Shown here in pieces: positions 45,898 through 54,637 of a stretch of 60,700 nt of DNA. A model generated the notes under the pieces. It was not told the origin of the DNA. It was given only the letters and a program-made list of their open reading frames with translations, and did not search any database. The position numbers and the translations under genes are program-made. Numbering within the stretch: the first letter of the stretch is position 1; the number at the start of each line of letters is the position of its first letter. Origin of the DNA: Azonexus sp. (GTDB lineage Bacteria > Pseudomonadota > Gammaproteobacteria > Burkholderiales > Rhodocyclaceae); NCBI GenBank assembly GCA_030691385.1, contig JAUYEI010000008.1, positions 1 to 60,700 of the forward strand, read 5' to 3'.

Positions 45898-46485
45898 CTA
45901 GCGAAAACCGGGTAGCCAGCCGGATTGTTCGTGGCCCCAGACCGGTTCGAGTGCCCCTTGGTAAAGGGCTTCGATGACCGGCGGTTCCGGCCACGGCTCG
46001 TTCATGAAAGTCAGGCCGATTTCTTCGACGGTACGACCGGACCAGTAGTGGTCGGCCACTTCGTCGAGCGCGCTGAGCGACAGGCTGTGCGGCAGGCGCA
46101 GGTAGTCGAGCCAGCTGGCATCGTGGAAGGAGCAGATATAAGCCCCTTTGGTGCGCGAGCAAGCCAGGTTCTTGCCGAAGACCTTTTGCGGATGCTTGAT
46201 GCGGAAGGTCGTCGCATCGGTCCGCGTGGCGAACTGGAGCAGGGCATGCAGGCGGCTCGGAAAATGCTTGTAGCGACGCTGCCGGAAATACTCCAGATGG
46301 TACTCGGCAAAGTAATTTTGCACCGACAGCAACTGGTCGCCGGGCGTCGGCGCGCCGCCTTCCGGGGCAGCCAGCGTGCCGCCGAAGGGGCTGCCTTTGA
46401 GAATGTCCCAGCCCGGCAACTCGGCTCCTGGTTCGAGCCAGCAGAAGAGCTCCAGTGTTGCAATGTCCTTGATCAGATTGTCCAT
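45898..46485 (-). CDS. Conserved-looking hypothetical protein
   Basis: 195 residues from ATG 46485, soluble, rich in aromatic residues (LELFCWLEPGAELPGWD, NYFAEYHLEYFRQRRYKHF, SFHDASWLDYLRLPHSLSL, EPWPEPPVIEALYQGALEP). No domain was recognised. It is transcribed divergently from the hybrid kinase at 46716, across a spacer holding a direct repeat (see 46592). A longer frame to 46641 lacks support. Confidence 0.55.
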   Translation of the reverse strand: MDNLIKDIATLELFCWLEPGAELPGWDILKGSPFGGTLAAPEGGAPTPGDQLLSVQNYFAEYHLEYFRQRRYKHFPSRLHALLQFATRTDATTFRIKHPQKVFGKNLACSRTKGAYICSFHDASWLDYLRLPHSLSLSALDEVADHYWSGRTVEEIGLTFMNEPWPEPPVIEALYQGALEPVWGHEQSGWLPGFR

Positions 46486-46591
46486 GGACCTTTGGGCTTT
46501 AAGGGTGGGGGTGAATGTCCCTATTCTGAACGATAGCCTGACTTTGGCCAATCGAAGCATGCAGAGAAGGGAATCGAAATGCCAAAATATA

Positions 46592-46621
46592 TGCAAACTG
46601 GAATATGATGCAAATTGGAAA
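46592..46621 (+). promoter_or_regulatory. Direct repeat, possible operator
   Basis: ATGCAAACTGGAA and ATGCAAATTGGAA (46592-46604 and 46609-46621) are 13-base direct repeats 17 bases apart in the divergent spacer between the hypothetical protein and the hybrid kinase. The region is AT-rich. Confidence 0.5.
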
Positions 46622-46715
46622 AATATACGCAGGGAGGGCATTCATGGGCATTTGTCGTTGCCTTCGCTTCCGGATTTGCGAAGGGGGCCGTGATGCCTCG
46701 TTGCGTTTTGCTTAA

Positions 46716-49700
46716 ATGAACCTGCGGAAAGCCTTTTTCAGCGTATTGATCGCCCTGGCCGGGGTGCTCACCCTGATCGCCGGTGCGACGCTGGGGGCGC
46801 TCTCTTCGTACGGCGACGCCCGTGATGCGGCAAGGCATCGTCAGGATTCGATGGCGCTCATGGGTTCGGTGCGCCACGAGGTTGATTTGCTTAGCCGGCT
46901 GGTCAGTTCCTACGTCAGTACGGCCAATCCGCGCTACCTTATTTATTACTACGACATTCTGGCCATCCGCGAGGGTACGAAAAAAGCCCCGGACTCGGTG
47001 CCGGAAACTTTCTGGGAACAGGTTATCGGCGGGACGATCGCCTACGTGACGCCGCCTCCCGGCGCCGGTGTTGCACTGGCCGAGCGGACCAGCCTGCTCG
47101 GTTTCGATCAGAGCGAAGTGGCCATTCTCCGGCGGGTATTCCAGATCACCGACCAGATGAAGCAGGTCGAGCAGATTGCCTTTGCCGCGACGCAGGGTTT
47201 GTATGATCCGGTAAAGCGCGAATTTGTCTCGGAGGCAGAGCCGCAACGCGATTTCGCCAATGCCTTGCTGCACGAGGCGCGCTACCTGAAACTGCGGGCC
47301 GAACTGGCCATCGCGGTCGATGAGCTGAGCAGCCAGGTTGACCAGCGGACGACAAAAAATCTGGGGCGGGCCGGCGAGCATCTGCTGCGCTGGATCATTG
47401 CCGCATTGCTCCTGCTGCTCGCGGCCGGCGTCGTCATGGTGCTCAGTTATGGCTATCTGAAAAGGCATCTGCTGGCACCCCTGACGGCCTTGCACCGGAC
47501 GGCGACGGCGCTGGCCGAGAAGTCATTCAGTGAACGGGTCGGCGATTTGAAGGGGGTCGAGGAGGTAAAGGCGCTGGCGGTGACCATCGACAGCATGGCG
47601 GCGGCTATCGAGGCCGACATTGCCCAGCGTGAACTGGTCCAGCGCTCCCTGCGTCAGGCGCGGGCACGGGCCGAGGTGGCGGCCGAAGCGAAATCCATTT
47701 TCCTGGCCAACATGAGCCATGAAATCCGGACGCCGATGAATGCGATTCTCGGCATGGCCTATCTGGCCCTCAAGTCCGGCCTGCCGCCAAGGCAGCACGA
47801 TTATGTTTCCAAGATTCATACGGCAGCCCGCTCGCTGCTCGGGATATTGAATGACGTGCTCGATTTTTCGAAAATCGAAGCCGGCAAGGTGGCGCTGGAG
47901 GCCGTTCCCTTCGATCTCGAACTGGTTGTCCAGAATGCACTTTTCATGGTGCAGCAGCGGGCCGAAGGAAAGCATATCGAGCTGATCCTCGATTTTCAGC
48001 CAACCCGGAACATGCAGCACCTGGTGGGTGATCCATTGCGACTCGGGCAGGTCTTGATCAACCTGCTGTCCAATGCGGTCAAATTTACTGAAACCGGCCA
48101 TGTTCGTCTGATCGTCGGCGAGCGGTCGAGCGACAAGCTGACGTCGACCATTGTCTGTCGCGTCGAAGATACCGGCATCGGGATGACTGCAGAACAGATC
48201 GGTCGTCTGTTCCAGGAGTTTTCCCAGGCCGATGGCTCGACAACCCGGCGCTACGGTGGGTCGGGGCTGGGACTCGCCATTTCGAAGCGGCTGCTGGCGG
48301 CCATGGGCAGTGAAATCAGGGTCGAAAGCGAGCTTGACCGTGGCTCTGTCTTCCATTTCGCCATGCAGTTGCCACTGGAGCCGTCCCGCGAGGAAAGCGG
48401 TGAGGCTGCAGCACTGATCGAGTGCAAGCGGGCGCTCGTTGTTGACGACTACCCGCCGGCCCGGGAGAGCATGGCGACCATGCTGCTGGCGATGGGATGC
48501 GCCGCCGTCGATCAGTCGCCGGGGGGGCTGGATGCCCTGGCGCGTCTGACAAGAGCGAGCAATGACGGATGGGCGTACGACTTGTTGCTGCTTGATTGGC
48601 TGATGCCCGACATGTCTGGCGGTGAACTGATAGAGGCGCTTCACTCGCGAGGAATTTCTTTGCCGGCCAGGACGCTCGTCGTTTCGGTGGCCGATGCTTC
48701 CCTGTTGCGCCAGGAGGTCGACCACACGGGGGTTGCCGATGTGGTTCAGAAACCGCTGTTGCCAAATGTCCTGCGCCGGATTTTTGGCTCGGGAATGGAG
48801 ATGGAGCCGACGGCCAGGCTCGAGCACCTTATCCCCCATCCTGGTTGTCTGCAGGGAATGTCGATACTGCTGGTCGAAGACAATGAACTCAATCAGCAGG
48901 TTGCCGGAGAAATCATCAGGGGCTGGGGGGCGAGCGTGGACGTCGCGGCCAACGGGCGAATTGCGCTCGATATCTTGTCCACCGAGGGCGCTGGCCACTA
49001 CGCACTGGTCTTGATGGACCTCGAGATGCCGGTCATGGATGGCCGGGAGGCAACCCGCCGCCTGCGCGAGGAGGAGCGTTTCCAGGATTTGCCGATTATT
49101 GCGATGACGGCGCACGTCGCCGGGCAGGGCATGAAAGACGGGCTGGCGAAAGGGGTCAATGGCTATATTGCCAAGCCCTTCGAACCGGAAGAACTCCTGG
49201 CCATGGTGCAACCCTATTGGCGCGGCTTGTTGGGGCATGCCCTGCCTCCGGCGGATTCCGGAGAGGCAGGTCGGGCTTTCATCTCTGCTATTGCGGCCAT
49301 TCCGCAAATTGAATCAGCGGTGCTCTTGCGGCGTTTTGAAGGCCGTCTGCCGTTTCTGGCGCGAACCATGCGCCGTTTCGCCGAAGATTGCCATGGCTGG
49401 TCCGACCGGCTGGATGCGACGCTGGCCAGCGGTGATCTTGAGGCGGCGCAGCGTCAGGTCCATTCGCTCAAGGGCTTGGCCGGTACGTTCGCCATGGGCC
49501 GTTTGCAGTCCGCGCTGTATGATCTTGAAAATGTCATCAAAGGTGGCGTCGTCGAGCCCTTCGGGGAAATAGCCGAAGTCGATGCCCAATTGCTGCCCTT
49601 GCTGGTCGGCCTTGAACGGATGCCGGCCAGTTTGTCGGATTCGGTAGCCGCCGCAGATGATCGGCCGATTGAGGTAGTGCTCGCTTTGTTGCGTGAGCAG

Positions 49701-49874
49701 CTGGGCGGGGGCGACGGCGAGGCCGAAGAGGTCTGGCGCATGAACAAGGGGCGTTTTGTCGGGCTGTATTCAGTGCGGCAGGTGGCGGCCATTGACCACG
49801 CTATCGGACAATGGGATTTTGATCAGGCGTTGCATATTCTGGATAACGCAAATCAGGGTGGGGGCGGGCAGTAA
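46716..49874 (+). CDS. Hybrid sensor histidine kinase with two receivers and an Hpt domain
   Basis: 1052 residues. TM1 (VLIALAGVLTLIAGATLGAL), a periplasmic sensor of ~200 residues, TM2 (WIIAALLLLLAAGVVMVLSY), HAMP (LLAPLTALHRTATALAEKSF), His[19 protein letters not shown], HATPase (NLLSNAVKF, DTGIGMT, GGSGLGLAISKRL). A first receiver (ALVVDDYPPARES, LLLDWLMPDM) precedes a second (ILLVEDNELNQQV, LVLMDLEMPVMD, GYIAKPF), then an Hpt with VHSLKGLAGTFAMG. It can therefore run a complete phosphorelay. The stop overlaps the HD-GYP gene by one base (TAATG). Confidence 0.92.
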   Translation: MNLRKAFFSVLIALAGVLTLIAGATLGALSSYGDARDAARHRQDSMALMGSVRHEVDLLSRLVSSYVSTANPRYLIYYYDILAIREGTKKAPDSVPETFWEQVIGGTIAYVTPPPGAGVALAERTSLLGFDQSEVAILRRVFQITDQMKQVEQIAFAATQGLYDPVKREFVSEAEPQRDFANALLHEARYLKLRAELAIAVDELSSQVDQRTTKNLGRAGEHLLRWIIAALLLLLAAGVVMVLSYGYLKRHLLAPLTALHRTATALAEKSFSERVGDLKGVEEVKALAVTIDSMAAAIEADIAQRELVQRSLRQARARAEVAAEAKSIFLANMSHEIRTPMNAILGMAYLALKSGLPPRQHDYVSKIHTAARSLLGILNDVLDFSKIEAGKVALEAVPFDLELVVQNALFMVQQRAEGKHIELILDFQPTRNMQHLVGDPLRLGQVLINLLSNAVKFTETGHVRLIVGERSSDKLTSTIVCRVEDTGIGMTAEQIGRLFQEFSQADGSTTRRYGGSGLGLAISKRLLAAMGSEIRVESELDRGSVFHFAMQLPLEPSREESGEAAALIECKRALVVDDYPPARESMATMLLAMGCAAVDQSPGGLDALARLTRASNDGWAYDLLLLDWLMPDMSGGELIEALHSRGISLPARTLVVSVADASLLRQEVDHTGVADVVQKPLLPNVLRRIFGSGMEMEPTARLEHLIPHPGCLQGMSILLVEDNELNQQVAGEIIRGWGASVDVAANGRIALDILSTEGAGHYALVLMDLEMPVMDGREATRRLREEERFQDLPIIAMTAHVAGQGMKDGLAKGVNGYIAKPFEPEELLAMVQPYWRGLLGHALPPADSGEAGRAFISAIAAIPQIESAVLLRRFEGRLPFLARTMRRFAEDCHGWSDRLDATLASGDLEAAQRQVHSLKGLAGTFAMGRLQSALYDLENVIKGGVVEPFGEIAEVDAQLLPLLVGLERMPASLSDSVAAADDRPIEVVLALLREQLGGGDGEAEEVWRMNKGRFVGLYSVRQVAAIDHAIGQWDFDQALHILDNANQGGGGQ

Positions 49875-50956
49875 TGAAAAATAGCGCAACGATACTGGTG
49901 ATCGACGATACCCCGGCCAATCTCAGCCTGCTCAATCAGTTGCTGCGTACTCACTACAAGGTCAAGCTGGCCAACGGCGGCGCCAAGGGCCTGGAACTGG
50001 CGGTGAGTGCCCAGCCGGACCTGATCCTTCTCGATATCATGATGCCGGACATGGACGGTTACGAAGTCTGCAAGCGCCTGAAGGCCGACCCGGTGACAGC
50101 GGCGCTGCCAGTCATCTTCCTGACCGCCAAGGCGGGGGCGGATGACGAGGAATATGGCCTGGCCATAGGGGCGGTCGACTTCATTCGCAAACCGATCGCG
50201 CCATCCGTTGTGCTGGCGCGGGTGCGGACCCATCTGCAAATACGGACCTGGCAAACTTTCCTTGAAGACAAGAGTGCCTGGCTGCAAAGCGAAGTCGAGC
50301 GCCGGGTCAACGAGGTTCTGCGCCTGCAGGAGGCCTCGATTCGCGTCATGGTCTCGCTGGCCGAATTTCGCGACGAGTGCACCGGCAACCATATTCGCCG
50401 GACCCAGGATTATGTCCGGCTACTGGCCGAGTATCTGAGCAAGCGGGACCGTGATCGTGTGTTCCTGACGCCTGAACATATAGATCAGATCGCCAAGGCG
50501 GCGCCGCTGCACGATATTGGCAAGATCGCCATTCCGGATCACATCCTCCTCAAGCCGGGCCGGCATACGCCGGAAGAGTTCGAAATCATGAAGACGCATT
50601 CCATCAAGGGTGAAGGGATGCTGTTGCGCTCGCAGCATGAACTCGGGGAGGAGAATCTGCTGCTGCTTTACGCCGCGCAGATCGCCCGCAGCCATCACGA
50701 GCGGTGGGATGGTTGCGGTTACCCCGATCAACTGGCGGGCGAAGCCATCCCCTTGCCGGCCAGACTGATGGCCGTTGCCGACGTATACGATGCACTTCGT
50801 TCCCGTCGTCCCTACAAGCGCGCTTTTGACCATGCCGAAGCGGTCGATGTCCTGCGTGAAGGCCGCGCCAAGCATTTCGACCCATTGCTGATCGATGCCT
50901 TCATTGCCCTGGAGGCTTCATTTGCGGAAATTGCCATCAAGCTGGCGGATGAATAA
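49874..50956 (+). CDS. Response regulator with HD-GYP domain
   Basis: 360 residues: an N-terminal receiver (ILVIDDTPANLSLL, LILLDIMMPDMDG with phospho-Asp, FIRKPIAP), a coiled linker, and an HD-GYP c-di-GMP phosphodiesterase domain with AAPLHDIGKIAIPDHIL, HHERWDGCGYPDQL (GYP motif) and the preceding THSIKGEGML. The metal-binding HD and GYP residues are intact. It is translationally coupled to the hybrid kinase (start overlaps the stop by one base), so it is the probable output of that relay. Confidence 0.93.
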   Translation: MKNSATILVIDDTPANLSLLNQLLRTHYKVKLANGGAKGLELAVSAQPDLILLDIMMPDMDGYEVCKRLKADPVTAALPVIFLTAKAGADDEEYGLAIGAVDFIRKPIAPSVVLARVRTHLQIRTWQTFLEDKSAWLQSEVERRVNEVLRLQEASIRVMVSLAEFRDECTGNHIRRTQDYVRLLAEYLSKRDRDRVFLTPEHIDQIAKAAPLHDIGKIAIPDHILLKPGRHTPEEFEIMKTHSIKGEGMLLRSQHELGEENLLLLYAAQIARSHHERWDGCGYPDQLAGEAIPLPARLMAVADVYDALRSRRPYKRAFDHAEAVDVLREGRAKHFDPLLIDAFIALEASFAEIAIKLADE

Positions 50957-50983
50957 ATTACTCAAGACAAACAAGAATTGCTG

Positions 50984-52252
50984 ATGATGTCGCCAAAATT
51001 TCCCAATATCGGGCTGCTGCCCGTTCTGGCTGCGCTGGCGCTACCGGCACAGGCAGTCGATTTGACTTGGTCGGGCTTTGGAACGTTTGGTTTTGCCGTG
51101 TCCGATCAGCCCTACAACTACCAGCGCTTTATCGACAATCGCGGCACGTTCAAGCGCGACACCATCCTCGGCGGCCAGTTCGATGCCCGTTTGTCACCAC
51201 AGTGGAGTGCCACCATTCAGGCCAAAGTGGCCCCCTCGGATCACAGTGATAGCGACTGGCAGGCTTCGCTGGCCTGGGCTTTCGTCTCGTGGCGGCCCAG
51301 CGACGACTGGCTGATTCGCGCCGGCAAGATTCGCCTGCCGTTGATGCTCAACACGGAAAACAATGACGTCGGTGCCACGTTCGATTTCGCTCGCCTGCCG
51401 CAGGAGGTCTATTCCATTTCGCCGACAACCGATGTGCTCGGTGTCAGTATCAGCAAGACCTGGATGCTCGACTCTTACGAATGGATACTTGAGGGTTACA
51501 GCGGGCAAGAGAAAACCTACCAGCGTTATTACGTCCGGGCTGTGCAACCGGATGGAACAGGCCCGGGCCCGGGGAGCCTGTTTACCCCATTTAGAATGAA
51601 CAGCAGTGGTCTCGTTCTCACCGTCCGCGATATCGGCAATACCTTTCGTATTGGCGTTCATGAAGTCGTGGCAAGCCGGATTGGTGAGCAGTCGCATGCA
51701 GATATACCTTTCGTGCACCAGGGGCCTTACGACTATTACGACGTCAGGAATGGGCGTAGGGTGGGCCGGCTGTTTATTCCGGTTCAGACGTTTGGCGCAT
51801 CAATTAGCTTGCCTGCAGATTTCAGGATGACTGCGGAGTACGCGCGTGTGCGGGTCAACAGCGCGAGCGAGGGCTTGAGTCGATGGGGGGCGTATCTTGC
51901 CATCGACAAGCGTATCGGTGATTGGAAGCCCTATATTTACTTCGCCAAGATGCGTTCGACCGGAAAGGCCTTGGACTTGTATCGGGCAATCGAGGCATCA
52001 AGCCACAATCCATCTCTGCCGGGGGCGCTTCGCAACTTCCAGACGTTTAATGCCGATCTTGTGTCTGCTTATGATCAATGGACTGCTGCCCTCGGGACTT
52101 CCTATCGCCTGTCTCCGCTTAGTTTGCTCAAGGCTGAGTACGCGCATACCAGTACGGGGGTCGTTTCCAGTTTTGTCGATGCACCGACCGGCAGTGATAG
52201 CGCTAAGCGACATATCAACGTCTTTTCCCTTTCCTACAACTTCACCTTCTGA
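50984..52252 (+). CDS. Porin-like outer-membrane protein
   Basis: 422 residues: Sec signal (NIGLLPVLAALALPAQA, then VDLTWSGFGTFGFAV), then a beta-rich body with GG-turns (AFVSWRPSDDWLIRAGKIRL, TAEYARVRVNSASEGLSRWG, KAEYAHTSTGVVSSF) and a terminal Phe after aromatic strand YNFTF. Resembles outer-membrane porin-like barrels near phosphate- or ligand-sensing loci. ATG 50984 preferred over TTG 50978. Lies 27 bases after the HD-GYP gene and six bases before the small binding protein. Confidence 0.7.
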   Translation: MMSPKFPNIGLLPVLAALALPAQAVDLTWSGFGTFGFAVSDQPYNYQRFIDNRGTFKRDTILGGQFDARLSPQWSATIQAKVAPSDHSDSDWQASLAWAFVSWRPSDDWLIRAGKIRLPLMLNTENNDVGATFDFARLPQEVYSISPTTDVLGVSISKTWMLDSYEWILEGYSGQEKTYQRYYVRAVQPDGTGPGPGSLFTPFRMNSSGLVLTVRDIGNTFRIGVHEVVASRIGEQSHADIPFVHQGPYDYYDVRNGRRVGRLFIPVQTFGASISLPADFRMTAEYARVRVNSASEGLSRWGAYLAIDKRIGDWKPYIYFAKMRSTGKALDLYRAIEASSHNPSLPGALRNFQTFNADLVSAYDQWTAALGTSYRLSPLSLLKAEYAHTSTGVVSSFVDAPTGSDSAKRHINVFSLSYNFTF

Positions 52253-52260
52253 GCGGCTTG

Positions 52261-52671
52261 ATGCGCCGTACTCTTCTTTTCCTCCTGATTGCGTGCTTGC
52301 CGGCTCTGGCTCTGGCTGAGGAGGCGCTTGCCTTCATCGCTTATGGCGGCCTTCCCAAGACAGAGCAGTCGGTTCTGCAACGTCTGTATACCGGCCGAGT
52401 GGTTTCCATTGGCGAGCAGGCGGCAACACCGATCAATTACCCCGCAGGACACCCGTTACGAGAAAGTTTTCTGGCAATGCTCATGGGGCAGAGCGAGGAG
52501 CAGTACACCGGCTATTGGCTGGTTCGCCGATATGTCGGCAAAGGTACGCCTCCCTTGGTGCTGCCGGATGTCGATGCGGTTGTGGCTTATGTTTTGGTGA
52601 CACCTGGTGCTGTCGGCTATGTTCCATTGTCGAAAGTACCGCCCGGCGGAAATGTGATTTTCAAGCGTTAA
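52261..52671 (+). CDS. Small periplasmic type 2 binding-protein-like protein
   Basis: 136 residues: signal peptide (LLFLLIACLPALALAEEALA), then a short domain with GLPKTEQSVLQRLYTGRVVS, PLRESFLAMLMGQSEEQYTG and a C-terminal GAVGYVPLSKVPPG. These resemble the half-domain of PBP/PstS-like phosphate-binding proteins reported near sensor kinases and porins. It may present a ligand to the hybrid kinase periplasmic domain. Together the four genes at 46.7-52.7 kb form a sensing unit. Confidence 0.6.
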   Translation: MRRTLLFLLIACLPALALAEEALAFIAYGGLPKTEQSVLQRLYTGRVVSIGEQAATPINYPAGHPLRESFLAMLMGQSEEQYTGYWLVRRYVGKGTPPLVLPDVDAVVAYVLVTPGAVGYVPLSKVPPGGNVIFKR

Positions 52672-52922
52672 CTCGCTAGCTTTTTTTTGCCGGAGTGATA
52701 AGCTGAATCCGTGTTGTGGTTTGTAGCAAGCCCGGCAAGAAGTGGTAGTACCCGCTACGCTGCTGGAGATTCTATGGCTGTATTCAATAGATGTTTTCTT
52801 GAGATTACCGTGTAGTACTCCGTAACGGCGAATAGCCGAATGCCCCAGCCGAAAGAGCCGGGGTCGCAGTAAACGAAGCCCGTGCCTGAACAGCATGGGC
52901 TTCACTTTTTCAGGGATTCAAA
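52672..52922 (+). ncRNA. Structured leader with terminator before the Rid gene
   Basis: The 251 bases hold several hairpins: TAGTACCCGCTA-type region near 52749, CGGC GAATA GCCG near 52828-52840, CCCCAGC / GCCGGGG with a CGAAAGA loop near 52843-52863, and a terminator hairpin ending at 52911. The terminator sits 12 bases before the ATG. Layout suggests a riboswitch or leader attenuator, but no known class was matched. Confidence 0.4.
52875..52911 (+). terminator. Intrinsic terminator in the leader of the Rid gene
   Basis: Perfect-but-one stem GAAGCCCGTGC / GCATGGGCTTC with a 7-base loop, followed by ACTTTTTC. The Shine-Dalgarno (AGGGA) begins at its end, so formation of the stem would block both transcription and ribosome access. 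Confidence 0.75.
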
Positions 52923-53276
52923 ATGTCGATTCAACGTTACGGCACGACTCGCCGCTATTCCGACAGCGTTGTTCACGCGGGTACTGTTTATCTCGTCGAG
53001 GTGCCCGCCAACCTCGATGCCGACGTTACCGCCCAGACCGAAAATCTCCTGGCCAGCGTAGACCGGCTGCTTGCTCAGGCCGGCAGCGAGAAGTCGCACT
53101 TGTTGATGGTGACGATCTATCTGGCCGACATGGCCGATTACGATGCGATGAACGCGGTGTGGGACGCCTGGATCCCGGAAGGCCACGCGCCGACCCGTGC
53201 CTGTGTGCAGGCGAAGCTGGCCAATCCGAAATATCGAGTGGAAATGGCGTTGACCGCTGCGGTCGTTCAAGTTTGA
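52923..53276 (+). CDS. Rid-family protein (YjgF/RutC type)
   Basis: 117 residues, the trimeric Rid fold. Rid proteins hydrolyse reactive imine/enamine intermediates. Visible: SVVHAGTVYLVEVPANLDAD, ENLLASVDRLLAQAGSEKSH, TIYLADMADYDAMNAVWDAW, and the conserved Arg in PTRACVQAKLANP with Glu in YRVEMALTAA. The usual Gly-Gln pair after the VYLA strand is replaced by VEVP, so substrate range may differ. Preceded by a structured leader with terminator. Overlaps the convergent Cys-cluster gene by ten bases. Confidence 0.85.
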   Translation: MSIQRYGTTRRYSDSVVHAGTVYLVEVPANLDADVTAQTENLLASVDRLLAQAGSEKSHLLMVTIYLADMADYDAMNAVWDAWIPEGHAPTRACVQAKLANPKYRVEMALTAAVVQV

Positions 53277-53620
53277 ACGTCGGCGCTGCAGTCGCAGCCT
53301 TGGTCGGCCGCGATCCAGCGGGCGAGCAGTCGCCGGGCAAAGGGTTCGGCGCTGGCGGGAAGCAGGCCGAGGTAGGTTCGTGGATTGACCAGCAGGCCGC
53401 AGTGATAGCGTTGTTCAGCATCTGACCACTGCAGTGCCGGGCACGGCCCCTTCATTTGCAGAAAGCGCAGGCGGGCGGCCGGGCAGGTTTCCAGTGCGCA
53501 GCAGACGCCGCAGCCATTGCAGGGCTGGCCTTCAGGCGGTTTTGCCGGGGCGGCAGGGTGGAGGTGAATGATCTGTTCTTGCACGTTGCGTAATGAACCA
53601 TGTCTGGCCAAATTGATCAA
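53267..53620 (-). CDS. YkgJ-type Cys-cluster protein
   Basis: 117 residues with a ferredoxin-like Cys set near residues 34-48: CNGCGVCCALETCP, then KGPCPALQW and the later YHCGLLVNP. This matches the YkgJ/UPF0153 family of putative zinc- or iron-binding proteins of unknown role. Start ATG 53620 (first residue) or GTG slightly downstream. Confidence 0.75.
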   Translation of the reverse strand: MINLARHGSLRNVQEQIIHLHPAAPAKPPEGQPCNGCGVCCALETCPAARLRFLQMKGPCPALQWSDAEQRYHCGLLVNPRTYLGLLPASAEPFARRLLARWIAADQGCDCSADVQT

Positions 53621-53647
53621 ACACCTGCAATTTTTTGAAAGGAACCC

Positions 53648-53776
53648 ATGATGACGAAACTGATTTCTGCATTGCTCGCTGCGGTGTTTGCACTGACCAG
53701 CGTTTCTGCCCTGGCTTGTGGTGACAAGGCGAAAGATGAAAAGCAGATGAGTACGCCGGCCAAGCCCAAGGTTTAA
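53648..53776 (+). CDS. Small secreted peptide
   Basis: 42 residues: a signal peptide (LISALLAAVFALTSVSALAC) and a short hydrophilic, Lys-rich tail (GDKAKDEKQMSTPAKPKV). The Ala-Cys at the cleavage region could be a lipobox-like site, but the -3 and -2 residues are not ideal. SD AAGGAA precedes ATG 53648 (or 53651). It is a real-looking small gene; the role is unknown. Confidence 0.5.
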   Translation: MMTKLISALLAAVFALTSVSALACGDKAKDEKQMSTPAKPKV

Positions 53777-53821
53777 GCGGTTCTCGCCAGTGTGCAGGCG
53801 GCTTTGGTCGCCTGTTTGCGT

Positions 53822-54637
53822 TTACGGCCGGGAGAGGAACAGTTCCGGATCGACCGGGGTGTTGTTGAGAATCACCGCCCAGTGCAGGTGCGGGCCGGTG
53901 ACACGGCCGGTGGCACCGACGGCGCCGATGGTATCGCCTTTTTTTACCGCCTGGCCGGCGCGTACATCGGTACGTGAAAGGTGCATGTAGGCCGTGATGA
54001 GCCCCTGCCCGTGGTCGATGAAAACGGTGTTGCCGTTGAAAAAGTAATCGCCGACATTGGCGACGATGCCGTCGGCCGGGGCGGTGACCGGCGCACCGGT
54101 GCCGACGGCGACATCGAGGCCGGCGTGCGGGTTGCGCGGCAGGCCGTTGAACACGCGGCGCAGGCCGAAGCGGGAAGAGAGCGGGCCCTTGGCTGGCAGG
54201 GCGAAATCGGTGGCTGGTGGCGCCTCGGAAAAGCGGCGCTTGATGGCCTCGGTGATTTTTTGCTCGCGCTCGATTCTGGCCAGATCGTCCGGGTTGGGCT
54301 CGACCTTGCGCTTGTCCTTGATGGTCAGGCGCTGTTCCGGGTAATTCCTTATCTGGACGCTGATTTGCCGGGTTGCTACGGTCAACCCGAAAAACACGCT
54401 GATTTCGAAATCGCCGGGCAGGGTGTCGAGCGGGATGCCGAGCAGCGCGAACCAGCGCCCGTTGGCGCGGACGACGGCAATCGGCTGCTCTCCCCAGCGG
54501 GCGGTCGGAGTTGCCTGGCTGATCGGGCCGAGGTCGATGACGGCGACGCCGCCCGGCACCGGCGCATGTTTGGGCAGGGCGAAAGCGCTGGCGGCGTAGC
54601 CCAGTAGCAGGGCGAGGGCAAAGCGGGTGATTTTCAT
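53822..54637 (-). CDS. M23-family peptidase (LytM domain)
   Basis: 271 residues with a Sec signal (FALALLLGYAASAFA). The C-terminal LytM/Zn-peptidase domain has the metal residues in NPHAGLDVAV (H-x3-D) and the TGPHLHWAVI HxH, as in peptidoglycan hydrolases or EnvC-type regulators. The substrate is probably cell-wall cross-links. Residues ~82-94 (FEISVFFGLTVAT) come from an in-frame ACGGTCAACC-type element. Start ATG 54637 overlaps the thioredoxin-like gene by four bases. Confidence 0.9.
   Translation of the reverse strand: MKITRFALALLLGYAASAFALPKHAPVPGGVAVIDLGPISQATPTARWGEQPIAVVRANGRWFALLGIPLDTLPGDFEISVFFGLTVATRQISVQIRNYPEQRLTIKDKRKVEPNPDDLARIEREQKITEAIKRRFSEAPPATDFALPAKGPLSSRFGLRRVFNGLPRNPHAGLDVAVGTGAPVTAPADGIVANVGDYFFNGNTVFIDHGQGLITAYMHLSRTDVRAGQAVKKGDTIGAVGATGRVTGPHLHWAVILNNTPVDPELFLSRP
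54375..54413 (+). repeat. ACGGTCAACC-type element, copy 12
   Basis: GCTACGGTCAACCCGAAAAA, then CACGCTGATTTCGAAATCG, in reverse sense within the M23 peptidase gene; here it is read as FEISVFFGLTVA. Confidence 0.8.

Noticed and set aside
52828..52890. GEMM (c-di-GMP-I) riboswitch in the Rid leader
   Set aside because: Only the GAAA-loop and a CGCAg-AAAC stretch resemble it; the conserved 5' segment is missing.
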